Shown here: in pieces, positions 45,696 to 55,969 of the stretch
Layout of the letters: every line of letters starts with the position of its first letter
Numbering within the stretch: position 1 is the first letter of the stretch
Source of the DNA: Perkinsus marinus ATCC 50983
Lineage: Eukaryota; Perkinsozoa; Perkinsida; Perkinsidae
Reading direction: 5' to 3'
NCBI RefSeq assembly: GCF_000006405.1
Contig: NW_003206638.1
Coordinates: forward strand, 69,413-133,412
Length of the DNA stretch: 64,000 nucleotides
Translations under genes and position numbers: made by a program
Notes under the pieces: model-generated
Seen by the model: the letters and a program-made list of their open reading frames with translations, nothing else
The model's database searches: none
What the model was told of the DNA's origin: nothing

Positions 45696-45930
45696 GTAAA
45701 CCAGATCACTTCTTCTCAAAATTTTTACTCTTAACTTCTATAGGTGATCTACCCCGCGATATGATGGTCCTTTTTCCAAACGCACCCAAATAGGAATTTT
45801 GTCCATAGTATCCTTCCGACTTGGAAGGGTACTATGGAAGGGTACTTCGGAAGAATACTGTCGGAGTACGCCGTACTCCGACAGAGGGTGAGTTGTAGTT
45901 CTTTCATTGGTGATAGATAGATGATGATGA

Positions 45931-47175
45931 AATGATTTCAGATACATTCCGGTTAGATCAAATGTGTCCGAGGTCGTATCGAGAATCTTTAATTTCGCCG
46001 AGGCCGACTCTGTGATTGCAGCCGCAGCGTCCAAACTAGGACACTATTTTGATGCTGGTATCCTCTATAGCAGAGCTCAGAATGCCCTGGAGAAGTCCTT
46101 CAACACTGAGAGCAAATTGTTCGGGCCGCTCGAAGTTAGCGGGAACTGGATCTCTCCGTTTGACCCGTCAACGCGGTCAGTTGAGTTCTTCACTCGGGCT
46201 TTGGCAAGTCAGTATCGCTTTTATGCGCCCTTCAATGTGGACTTCCTCATCACGAAGTATGGTGACCGAAAAGTGCTCGTGAGCACTTTGAAAAGCTTTT
46301 TAGTGAACAAGTGTGTCCAGTTTACACGAGTGATAACCGTCACGGTTATCACTCGTGGTGTGATTCACGAAGAGACCGAGTTAGAAGTCCTAACTTAGGA
46401 CTCACGAGTGAATACTTTGGTCAATACGGTCACAATAACCAGCCGTCTCATCACGTTCTCGGGTTTTGCAGTCGTCCCTCAGTGGTTCCTCGACAGGAAG
46501 AGGCTCCTCATAGAGGCTGGTTAAAAATTGTTCAGAATCCGTACAGGTTGGAGATCCAAGGGCGTCATTTAGACGTCCATAGAGCCGCTCGCCATACAGC
46601 CCTCGCTTGGTTCACTTTCAAAGAGCGTTGTGACAGGCCATTGGGAGCAGCAGGCTACCTTCCTATTGGTGAGATATTATTATAATCCATCACCAGGGCG
46701 AGCGCTACACGTGCATTCGTTTGTAGGCAAGCATTATCATACGATTTTCGTTGAAAATATTCCCGTTCTCACAATCCATGAGCGAGATCAGGTGGGTTCG
46801 GGGACTGTTTGCAGCTTTTCAAAGTCGTTTATCGGAGTAATTTGGGGAAATTCCGTAAGTTTATGAAACGGGATAGTGACAAGATCATCTTGTCAAGATG
46901 TGGTTATTCATGATAATCGTGGACGTTTTACTGACTGGACTCGTGGACTGCGTGAGAAATCCCAAAACTATCGTTCGTTGTTGATAAGGTACGTCGATTT
47001 ATCACGCTCATTGACGGGTTATATGAAGCTGGCATCAAATTTACTTGACGGAGCATGTGGAGGGTCGTCGGAATGTACCGAAGTGGTGATCACCTCGATG
47101 GATTTTCTGGATCTCGACAAGAATGGAGTTATCGACAGAAACGAATTCGAGCAATACTGTCAGAGATACGGTTAA
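45931..47175 (+). CDS. EF-hand protein gene, spliced or degenerate
   Basis: The first open block (45931-46398) has no ATG at its edge and follows a TTTCAG acceptor, so it is an internal exon (NFAEADSVIAAAASKLGHYF, later YRFYAPFNVDFLITKYGDRK). Further blocks lie at 46311-46685 (RGWLKIVQNPYRLEIQGR), 46630-46858 (KHYHTIFVENIPVLTIHERD, ending near a GTAAGT) and 46876-47175. The last contains a canonical calcium loop DLDKNGVIDRNE at 47110-47145 and ends QRYG. Junctions between blocks are unclear and coincide with palindromes at 46320-46350, 46381-46400 and 46880-46899, so some breaks may be insertions and not introns. Family unknown. Confidence 0.4.
46880..46899. repeat. 14-nt fold-back insertion
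   Basis: CAAGAT-C-ATCTTG-T-CAAGAT, perfect, between two coding blocks of the EF-hand gene and just after a candidate splice donor. Confidence 0.88.
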
Positions 47176-47726
47176 GCATTCACCGGTCATATAACCGTAG
47201 TTAATGCTGAAGCGTGATACGTCGCAGTGGTCGCTACAGTTGCACATTACTGTTCATATGACGTCTTGTCTCTCACTTCCTTTTCACTCCTGTAGTCCGA
47301 CGTTTTCTCTTTGATTCTTTCACATTCTTGTAAGACTGGTTTGATTGGAGCGTTGAGTTTGTGAGTGATTGATTGGTGAGCTCATCGAAACTGTTTATCA
47401 TCCATTACTGAGTTGATAACACTGCCTGACCAGTCAGTGCAATATATCCAGTGTTATGTTATAACACAGCTGCGAAGTCTGAGTTCCTCTTTTTTCCCGA
47501 CTCGTATCATCCTGATCAGCATTCCTGATCGCACCATCGCTCCCCCCAATGGTTGATAGTCAAGTCAATAACCCTGATCATTACGGTCCGACATCTCACA
47601 ATACGCAGGAATCCTGCGGCAGGATTATCACCAAAAATTACACCACACATAAGTAAAACTTGGATCGTTTTGGCTGTGGTCAAGATAGTCAACCGTTTAA
47701 CAGAATCAAATGAGAAACAACACATA

Positions 47727-47746
47727 CTTCGAGTCGAAGTCTTCGA
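47727..47746. repeat. 14-nt fold-back insertion private to copy 2
   Basis: CTTCGA-G-TCGAAG-T-CTTCGA; copy 1 (near 33678) has a single CTTCGA. Confidence 0.93.
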
Positions 47747-48278
47747 CATTCCGTCCTAGGGGTCATCTGGAGAGCAGATTCCGTGAAATTCATGGAGCCA
47801 CTAAAGTTGCTCCTTAACTGTGCCTTAAATCTAGGAATGCCTCGACAAGCTTCTTAATAGTGTGCTATAAACTGAATGAACGCTATATGATGTATTACGT
47901 CGAGGCTTGCTGGAGTCGAACGGAAGACCCATTTTTCTCACTGACCAAGGCATACATCATAGTGGTGGCCATTCAAGCCCTTCAATACCATAAATCCCAT
48001 GACTGCTGCTCCTTGACTGATACAACACAAGATGATCTTCTCGGGTGAGAGAAGTACAGCGTAGAGCGGCAAACTGATCGTACCAATTGTAAGGTGAGAG
48101 GACTATTATGTGCTCGTATAACATGCACGAGCAAAGATACGTCAGTATGGAACGGTCTACTGTACGAACGAAAGATGTAGGGTGGTCATGATATCAGGAC
48201 ATCTCAATCAAAGCGTCCAAAAGTCAAACAGAAAGTCATGACAGGCTTCTCGCAGAAGGCAAGAGATCTAAAGTGAGA

Positions 48279-50664
48279 TCATCTACTCTTCCAATATCCA
48301 CCAGTGAAGAAATTCTCGGAGATACTCTGCGCTCCACTGGGCTCATACAAGAACATCATATGACCCGCGTCAAGCACCTGAATGAACCATTGATGATCTC
48401 TGGGTCTCGAGGGACCTCAGAGACAACCCACGAGGCTGTACTTTGATGAATGCGAGCTTCGCTCCATTTGTATACTGTGAGGCCCACATCTTGCCGAAAT
48501 TCCTACCATCAACCTACGAGAGCCATAATGGGGTAACATCGTTGTGGAAGATACTAACCTTGATATCCTTAGCAGGGGATTCCTTGAGCAACTTCCCGTA
48601 GTCTTTAACTCCTTTCAATTTCGAAACCCCTTCGAACGCACCGACAGCATTGGTCATAAAATCTTGGTCACCGTTCACGACAAGTACCTTGATGCGAATT
48701 TGTTATAGTTATATCATTCGCCGCCTGATTGAAGAGGTGCTCTTTGTTCAGCTTCATTCAGTACGTCTTAGGTAATAGTACAGAGAACGGTACGCCATGC
48801 GGATAACTCTGCGAGAGGCTTTTCGACAGCTCACTTTCAATCCTGCATCGAGGAGACTTGTGACCTGATATGTTGTATCATAGGCAACGAATCTAACGAA
48901 TTGGTCGTGGACCTAATATCAGTATCCTTCACATAGAATATCACGGAGGTAGAGTACTTACCTGATGATTATAGGGCATCCACTCTTTTGAAACGCCCAA
49001 GGCTTGCTGCACAGACTTCAGGTTCAAGAGGTCGGGCACCTTTGAGTAATACGCGGTTCATTCGGGATGAACTCCAGAGTGATAAGATATGCATCGACTT
49101 CAGATAGAACCATGACAGCAATAAAAGGCCGTAGAAAGGTTGTCACACGTTATACGGGGAAGTCTACTAGCTTACGTCCCCAGGGTGAAGTCTGTAGAAA
49201 GTGTTCTCCTTTCCAGGTGGCACGCGGATGTCGTAACTAAGTGAATTAGGAAAGCGACCTTCAAAGATAGAAAGGATCCTCTGAATGCAGACTCTGCATT
49301 GGAGAGAGTCACTACTACTCCAATGACAATATTGGAAACATCATTTAGTTATAGATTGTGTGAGAGTAAACAACCATTACGCCGTAACCCAGCGTTCAAA
49401 ATGGATCTTTTGGATGTCGACCCACTTACGCGCTTGTTCCTGCTGAAATAAGCCGCTGCGCGGTGTTCTTTTCACAGGTGTTCAGAGCTTGCTTGCAGTA
49501 AACTAATATTGCAGGGAATGCACATCGTTTTGTTGGGGGAATATCTCCGTAGATGGCCCACGTTTGAATGTCGGAAGCAAACCTCGGACGTGAAATTCAT
49601 TATTTGAGCTCACCTGAGATCGGAGTCCCTCCGGGGCCATTACGATTGCACTCATCTAGTTGTTCTTTACATTGGACCAGCCTTGCTTTCATCTGGTCGA
49701 TGCTGAGAGGAAGTGCAACTCCACGACTAAATCAGTGAGAAAACGACTCAACTCTGCTGAGGGTAGCAGTTTGTGGTCCTGCGCCATCTGTAAGCATCCT
49801 TGATATCTGGGATGGTCCTCATCACACATGCCACATGTCACAACAACCTTACGTAGCTAGAGGCGCTGCAATTCCAGAAAGCATCATCACTCCAACCAGA
49901 TTGACCTTGAAGCCGACAGACTTGACCAGCCGTGCCCCCAACGTTGCCATCATCTGGGCTGAGGGGAGGGGAGGGGGGTTTATACACTTATTGCCGGTGA
50001 TGTGATCGCCTCGGAGTTTACCCGACGACGAGAAGCCGACTAGATGCACGTCATTGTTTAGGCCTTTATGTTGTTCGAAGAACTTTTTGACGAAGTCCAC
50101 CCTGAAAGAAATCCGACTGGATCATCATTGCTGTTGTTGCGTCAACTCACAGGTCTAATATTAGATTCTCCCATCCGGCACCGATAGGTCCTTGACTGAA
50201 ACCTGTAGGTATCGGTGCATCGACCCAGATACCGTTAGCTTGTCTCGTCCATGAGAACCTAGGGCACCGGAAGCTTCTAGTGGATACTGAACGTGCATAA
50301 ACCCAACTTGTTTTCGATGAGCCAATTCCCATCCATGCGACATGGTCCGTTAGCTGTCAACATAATTCCAAGGCTGCTGGCACCGGGACCACCAGAGATG
50401 TATAAGAAGGTCTGTGCCGTTTTAGGATTGCCATCGGCCTGTATGATAGTGTAGAAGTACCTGGTACAGATATAGCAGCAGCACACCTGTAATGATCTGC
50501 AACGGATTCAGACTCACCAACCTATGCAAGGGGCTTGTTTGCACGTATCCATACTCCTGGTTTCCACTGCCCTTGGGGCATAATGTTTTACCTTTCTTCA
50601 ATAGCTCAGACGGAAAGCTTGAGGCAGCTACGAAAGCGATAATAAATGGGAGGAATAAGACCAT
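48279..50664 (-). CDS. Serine carboxypeptidase (S10), copy 2
   Basis: Near-identical to the gene at 34216-36603, with the same signal peptide, GGPGASS, GFSSS, NGDQDF and AGHMM blocks and splice sites. Coding differences are scattered single bases, for example around the exon ending near 50330 (WLIENKLG in place of SLIENEL). Both copies may be active; which is expressed cannot be told here. Confidence 0.78.
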
Positions 50665-50770
50665 TTTATCGGGGGTGTAGCTTTGTTGCGGGAGAAGTTA
50701 CGCTACGATGCACGCATGAGCCTTGGTGGACCTCTATAGGCCAATACCTTGTACCAAAATCGATATCTCA

Positions 50771-50790
50771 CTGCTAATAGCAGTCTGCTA
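50771..50790. repeat. 14-nt fold-back insertion private to copy 2
   Basis: CTGCTA-A-TAGCAG-T-CTGCTA; copy 1 (near 36711) has a single CTGCTA. Confidence 0.93.
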
Positions 50791-51373
50791 TAACTAGATA
50801 AGCCAACTCGACTCCAGATTCTTGTAGTATACCAGCTAACTCAGTGATATGGTAGTGGCACTAGCCAGTTGTAGGGTATTTAGTTACTGTCGATCGATAC
50901 CACAAATATAAGACGGATGTAACGTCCTCTTAGTCAAGACATTCACCCACGGTGAGAAACCCAACACTTTCATCTGCGCTTCATGATGAGTTTGTCAACA
51001 GAAGATGTTTTCAACTTGCTACCAAAGTCTTATCACACCCTGATGTTACCAAAGGAAGAGATCTCAGAAGTCTCCCTCATTCCGGCGCCCTTCTGCTCTA
51101 CTAATATCGATCACCTGCGTACTTCACGTAAAAAGCTATCAATGAACAAGATTCCGCACACACTTGTGCGACATGAACTTGTAACAAACCCTACACGGAT
51201 AGATTAACTGTAAAGAAATGAAGAAAGAAAGACAGACATAAATCCTGTCATAGAATCACCGTTGGATGCGGCTGCTCAGATCGTCGTAGTGGTACGTCCA
51301 CGCGCGGCAGTCTTCCCCCCCCCCCCCAGTCGGCGACAACGTCGTTGTCACTTTCAATGAGTGACTCACTCAT

Positions 51374-52237
51374 TCAAGTAGCACCTTCCGGCGCTGCGTC
51401 CGCCATGAGAGTGGTACCATCGGCATTCAAGTCCACCCGAAAAAAACGTCGACCGTCCTCGCTGTCCAATATGTGAACCCAACCTTCAGTCTTCTGCTCC
51501 TCTACACTAGGCCCCGCATACAAGCCCAGAACATCCGCACCCGTTACCAAACGAACCAGTACACAATCTCCTTCCTTTAGCTTGGCAGGGTCCACAGTGC
51601 CCTCAACCGCCGGAGTGGCTCGGGTACGGTCCACTTCCTCACGCCTCACCTCCAGGTGACAGGGAGAGACGGCGATAGTTTCACAGGAAGTCACCCCCAG
51701 AGGTCGGAGTCGTATTGAAAACCCCGCCATGCGGCCCAAGTAGACAAAAGGACCGCTGTTGACGTTCACCGTCTGAACCTTCACCACATGATTCACGACG
51801 TCCAGTGCACCTGGTCGACGCCATATCACCAATGTTCCGCCCTCAAGATCCGTGATATTCTTCGTAGGTCCTCTTCCGGATGCCACTCTTCGTGCTGAAT
51901 CTTGCAAGCGAGTCTCCAGCACCGTGAGTCGTTCACGATCCAAAAGGCGAACTCTTTCCTTGATGTGGACGGGGTCCGTCGTCGATGGGTCTACATCGAC
52001 CGTGGCGCCGTCCATCTCCGTCCCGAACTCCTTGGCCTGGGTCATGGAACCCAATAGTGCTGCGGAGGGGGCTAGTATTCGACTCTCCAGGGCACTCGCA
52101 CCAGAAGCACGAACAGCGGAATTAAGCGTCACTTGAGCATACCAGAGAGCCTCGTCCCAAGCAGATGCATCACCGATACGATCTGATTGATCTTCTTCAT
52201 TCATACCTCCGCTAAACCATTCGAGAAGGGACTCCAT
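51374..52237 (-). pseudogene. Retroelement integrase C-terminal fragment, copy 2
   Basis: Open for 287 codons: MESLLEWFSGGMNEED, ALWYAQVTLNSAVRASG, LTVLETRLQDSARRV, LGRMAGFS and KLKEGDCVLVRLV. The helix-rich start and the later beta-rich segment fit the C-terminal part of an LTR-element integrase. The catalytic core and other pol domains are absent. It is the uninterrupted version of 37841-39273. Confidence 0.55.
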
Positions 52238-52313
52238 GCAAGCACGGGCAAGTACTGAATGGCTGTGGCAGCCAGCGAGTGGCGCATGATCTGAGAATCA
52301 GATGATGACCATC

Positions 52314-52505
52314 TTACCGTTGGGCGATGAAGCACTTGAGCTTAGGATGCAACGCTTGCCACTTCGACAATCTAGCTTCAGCCGCTTCTGATTCAGAGTC
52401 GAGTTTGCGCTTGCGGACGTTGCCTCTTTGAGGTCTGACTTCCGGTTGTGGTGAAGGTTTGACAGCACGGGGGACAGTTTGACTGTAGTAAACCGCCTCT
52501 CTCAT
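52314..52505 (-). pseudogene. C-terminal frame of unknown retroelement protein, copy 2
   Basis: Same product end as 39549-39823 (KRKLDSESEAAEARLSKWQ, CFIAQR). Its upstream part is cut off by the LTR retrotransposon inserted at 52484. Confidence 0.4.
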
Positions 52506-52765
52506 TTGCTAGGATACATCATTGTGTTCGTATGTCTCTGTGGCGTGTGCAAGTCAATGATACTATAGCCGCTATAGTATAGCGCCCTTGTGTATTGTCC
52601 CCTAGCGTAAAGCTAGTCGTTATTGCGGAAGTTTTATTGTAATGTATGAACAAGTTATAAGCTCAATTTTAATTACCTTCTATGTCACAGTATCCGTCGA
52701 GTTCTAAGGGTGGGGATAATCCTGCTGATTCTAGTAAACGGTCTACACAGGCCGGGAACACTTCA
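52484..52765 (+). repeat. 5' LTR (282 bp)
   Basis: Contains the first 28 codons of gag, whose ATG is at 52682, and the 14-nt fold-back at 52564-52583. Confidence 0.92.
52564..52583. repeat. 14-nt fold-back insertion in the 5' LTR only
   Basis: TATAGC-C-GCTATA-G-TATAGC; the 3' LTR (near 57294) has one TATAGC. LTRs are made identical, so the change followed integration. Confidence 0.95.
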
Positions 52766-54475
52766 TTGGTACCCGATGCAGGATATCTTGCTCTTACTGG
52801 CCCCGGACATCGATCAGAAGGTGGTGTTTCTTCGGCTCGGAGTGAGTTTGCTAAGGCTGTTGGCCTCGATGCTAGACTCATTCATCTGCTCAAATCTGAA
52901 GAGGTTGAAGCTCTTGTGACTAAAACTTCTGGTGAGGATCTGGACAAACGTTTGCAACTTCGATTTCTATATCAGTCGGTTTTGGCTGAAGTCCCTAATG
53001 TTGCTGCTGCCCAGGTCAATGTTCCTCATGTACCTTCTCGGTTGGACTATGCTCGATATCATAGGCCTCTTCCTACGCCTGGGTTAGGTGGACGAAGTGA
53101 TAATGGATGTGGTTCTAGCATTCATGACCTATGTATGGAGCAAGGTGATGCTGATGATTCTCTCAATATCAAATCGGTAGGTATGGTCTCTTCTTTACCT
53201 ATACCTGGTGGTGGTCAATTTTTTAATGGCCGTAGTGATACAAGATCTATATCTTATTTTGTGCGAGAATGGCTCCAAATGTGTCGTATTTATGGTTTAT
53301 CGACGGCTAATTGTTGGAGGTATCTTCTGAGATGTATCAATGCTAGTGTACGATCAGAGCTGATGGATAGCTTGGAAGAAAAGGGTCTTTTAGTTTCTGC
53401 TTCGGTTGAGCAGCGACTGCAACATGCTGAGATGTTTTTGAGAGGTGCTTACAGTATCACGGATGATACTGTGAAGTATCGTCAACGACTTGCTCAAGTT
53501 AAGCAGAAGACCAATGAACTTATTGGTGAATATATTGGTCGCCTGAGGGAATCTCTAGCGGAAGGTCGATGCTTAGGTATTAGTATTGCCAATGATGAAT
53601 TGCTGGATAAGTTTGTTCGTGGATTACGACCAAATTATCAGAAAGCGGTGAAGACTATTTATGCTCATATTCGTGATACTAATGAACTATGTAGTGTCTT
53701 AACTCTTTGGGAAGCCTCTAATAGTGAGTCTGGTGCTACTGTAAATGTTGTTAGTACTGGTGAAGACTCGGTTAATGTTGAAGGTTCTCAGATGGGCCAA
53801 GGACCTCAGAGTCAAGGAAGTGCTCAAGTTAGAGTTAAGGTCCCTATTAAGTGTTGGTACTGTAATGGTGCTGGTCATATGAAGCGAGATTGTGATCTTT
53901 GGAAGGCTAAAGTGAGATCTCAGCCGACTCAGATAGTTAATGCTGATGTTCCAAAATCTATGGATCCTTCATCTGTAGTTGCTTCCCAGCAATTGAGTCC
54001 GGGTTCTGTGAGTGTAGCGCCAGCAGTTGCTGTACCAGCAACTACCAAACCTATCGGTAATAAAAGTTCTGATCAAGACCCTGCTAATGTTGCTACTCGA
54101 GGCTTTGAGAAAGTATCGGTTATCTCAGCTATAGTGAGTGGTAAGAGACATTGTATGGTTGACCTGATTATTCGTCAGGAACCTCGGTGTTCTCAGTGGG
54201 GTGCTAAGGTTGCTGCATTGTTGGATACAGGTGGTCAAGGTACAGCATATATTAATGCTGATCTGTATCGTGCTATTAGAAGTGAGGGTTTATTCGATGA
54301 TTCCTTGAGTACTTGTCAAGGAGTTACTTTTGGTAACGGTGAACGTGTAGCTGCTTTAGGTGGCTTCTTTGCTTCTCTAGAGGATGGTGACAAGAAGGAG
54401 TTGGTGGAATCGGTTCAATTCAAGGTGATCGAGGGATTAACTCCCCTTGTCATTGTTGGTATTGAGACTATATAA
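52682..54475 (+). CDS. Gag-protease polyprotein
   Basis: 597 residues starting MSQYPSSSKGGDNPADS inside the LTR and reading through the primer-binding site. The middle is helical gag (KYRQRLAQVKQKTNELIGEY, LLDKFVRGLRPNYQKAV). One zinc knuckle CWYCNGAGHMKRDC lies at residues 391-404. An aspartic protease follows with LLDTGGQGTAYI (D515) and LTPLVIVGIETI at the end. The next frame is the same frame after one TAA (54473-54475), which suggests stop-codon read-through or re-initiation to make pol. Confidence 0.88.
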   Translation: MSQYPSSSKGGDNPADSSKRSTQAGNTSLVPDAGYLALTGPGHRSEGGVSSARSEFAKAVGLDARLIHLLKSEEVEALVTKTSGEDLDKRLQLRFLYQSVLAEVPNVAAAQVNVPHVPSRLDYARYHRPLPTPGLGGRSDNGCGSSIHDLCMEQGDADDSLNIKSVGMVSSLPIPGGGQFFNGRSDTRSISYFVREWLQMCRIYGLSTANCWRYLLRCINASVRSELMDSLEEKGLLVSASVEQRLQHAEMFLRGAYSITDDTVKYRQRLAQVKQKTNELIGEYIGRLRESLAEGRCLGISIANDELLDKFVRGLRPNYQKAVKTIYAHIRDTNELCSVLTLWEASNSESGATVNVVSTGEDSVNVEGSQMGQGPQSQGSAQVRVKVPIKCWYCNGAGHMKRDCDLWKAKVRSQPTQIVNADVPKSMDPSSVVASQQLSPGSVSVAPAVAVPATTKPIGNKSSDQDPANVATRGFEKVSVISAIVSGKRHCMVDLIIRQEPRCSQWGAKVAALLDTGGQGTAYINADLYRAIRSEGLFDDSLSTCQGVTFGNGERVAALGGFFASLEDGDKKELVESVQFKVIEGLTPLVIVGIETI

Positions 54476-54496
54476 CGTTCTACTCTACTTCAGTCA

Positions 54497-55969
54497 ATGC
54501 TACTTGCTAGCATATCGAGCATAGCTATTGATGGTGCGACTTCTGATACCATTGATGTGAATGACCATATTGCAGTAGTTCAACCGGATGAGGTCAGAGC
54601 TGCGACTAATATGACTCTGGATGACCATGGTTATACTGTAGATTGTCCTCTAATGAGTGCTCGTTCGGTAATGCCTCATGCTGAGCCTCGGAGAAGGAGG
54701 AGTCGGAGTAAGGAAATTGCTATTCATAGGAGGATTCTTATTGCTGCTCGTGAAGGAAAGTTTGCTCCTATTGATGTTGCCTCAGCGACCATTATAAATG
54801 AGGTTGTTCTGGTTGATAAGGGTTCTTCAAGTGGAGATGGTTCGTCTGTGATTCCTTTTTATGATATGACTGACGAGGAGATTAAGAAGAGGTTTCGAGT
54901 GACTCTTGACTGCCGAGGATTGAATTGTATGAGGCTTGTTAAGAAACCTGATTCCCCTGGTGAGTATATGTGGGTTTTGCCGACAGAGATGGCCGAAACA
55001 TGGAAGTTGGAATCTTCTGTTACTCAGAGTCAGACTAATGCCTTCCTTACTCTTCGTGAATGGCCAGGTCATTTACGACGGTTTTATTTCAAATTGGATC
55101 TGTCGGATGCATTTTCGGCAGTAAGAACCGCTAAGGATCCTTGGCCGTTATTCTGTTGTAAGACCTATGATGAATTTGGTCAGGAACATGTTTGGTGCTG
55201 TACCGTTATTGTTCAAGGATTTCGGTACTCTCCGATTTTATTCTCGAGAGTGGTCTCGGATGTATTAGAAGCAGCTAGAGCTGAATGTAAGCGTCTTGGT
55301 TATGATGCTGAGCTTACTCATTTCCAAGATGATGTATTGGATGGGGGCTCCTTATCTAATAATGATATGAAGAAGTCCTCTACTTTTAGGGAATGTAAAG
55401 CTCAGCTAATGTCGCTTCATCGGTTCTTACCACTGTGTATGGAGCCAGTTATTATGGTTGGTGATAATATGAATTCTGTTGGTGACCGACATTGGCATTC
55501 ACTGGAAACTAATCATTGTGCCGATGAGCATGAGATGAATATAGTTATGGAATACCAACGGTCTGTGGTTGGTACGTTATGGGTGAATCGATCATCTTGT
55601 ATATCTCTGGTGGACGCTATGGCTAGGATTTCCAAGGAGGAAGCTGACACTTTGGAATGTGATCGTCAAGACGGTTTGGTGGTTACTTTGAACCCTCTGT
55701 CATGTATGCTAGCTACCATTAATGATCTCGATGATGAGAGTATCTGTGTTATTGATGATGATGTAGAGTCGTGGAATGATATTGTGGTGGAACCTTTCGT
55801 TTGCCCCAAATTCTGTGATCTTGATGAGGTAAGAAGACAACAGTTGACGTGTCCAGAGGTTGTGGCTTTGAAAGAGCAGTCTGGTTTCATCTCTGACCCT
55901 GATGGGACGGTGTATCGTGTGCAACGGTTCAGTGACTGTGAACTTCAGTCCTACTGGTACTCTTGTTAA
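54497..55969 (+). CDS. Reverse transcriptase / RNase H polyprotein part
   Basis: 490 residues in the gag frame. RT motifs are FRVTLDCRGLN, YFKLDLSDAFSAV (motif A), VQGFRYSPILFS (motif B) and HFQDDVLDGG (catalytic QDD). Soon after come RNase H-like VIMVGDNMNSVGDRH and SSCISLVDAMARI. The distance from the QDD box to RNase H is short, so thumb and connection sequence are probably deleted. It overlaps the integrase frame by 68 nt with a +1 shift, which may be programmed or a mutation. Confidence 0.8.
   Translation: MLLASISSIAIDGATSDTIDVNDHIAVVQPDEVRAATNMTLDDHGYTVDCPLMSARSVMPHAEPRRRRSRSKEIAIHRRILIAAREGKFAPIDVASATIINEVVLVDKGSSSGDGSSVIPFYDMTDEEIKKRFRVTLDCRGLNCMRLVKKPDSPGEYMWVLPTEMAETWKLESSVTQSQTNAFLTLREWPGHLRRFYFKLDLSDAFSAVRTAKDPWPLFCCKTYDEFGQEHVWCCTVIVQGFRYSPILFSRVVSDVLEAARAECKRLGYDAELTHFQDDVLDGGSLSNNDMKKSSTFRECKAQLMSLHRFLPLCMEPVIMVGDNMNSVGDRHWHSLETNHCADEHEMNIVMEYQRSVVGTLWVNRSSCISLVDAMARISKEEADTLECDRQDGLVVTLNPLSCMLATINDLDDESICVIDDDVESWNDIVVEPFVCPKFCDLDEVRRQQLTCPEVVALKEQSGFISDPDGTVYRVQRFSDCELQSYWYSC

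Larger units (their letters stand above)
43773..45930. other. Non-coding stretch dense in fold-backs
   Basis: No supported gene. Between 44258 and 45695 lie four perfect fold-backs, two extended ones (44683-44713 and 45507-45544), one with a mismatch (45036-45055), a 5-nt version (44950-44966) and a 27-nt palindrome (CTGTCGGAGTACG around C) near 45858. Confidence 0.6.

Noticed and set aside
46320-46350. 15-nt-arm palindrome (around ACCGTCACGGT) as a counted event
   Set aside because: Has the one-base centre but no recognisable third X, so it is left out of the 24.
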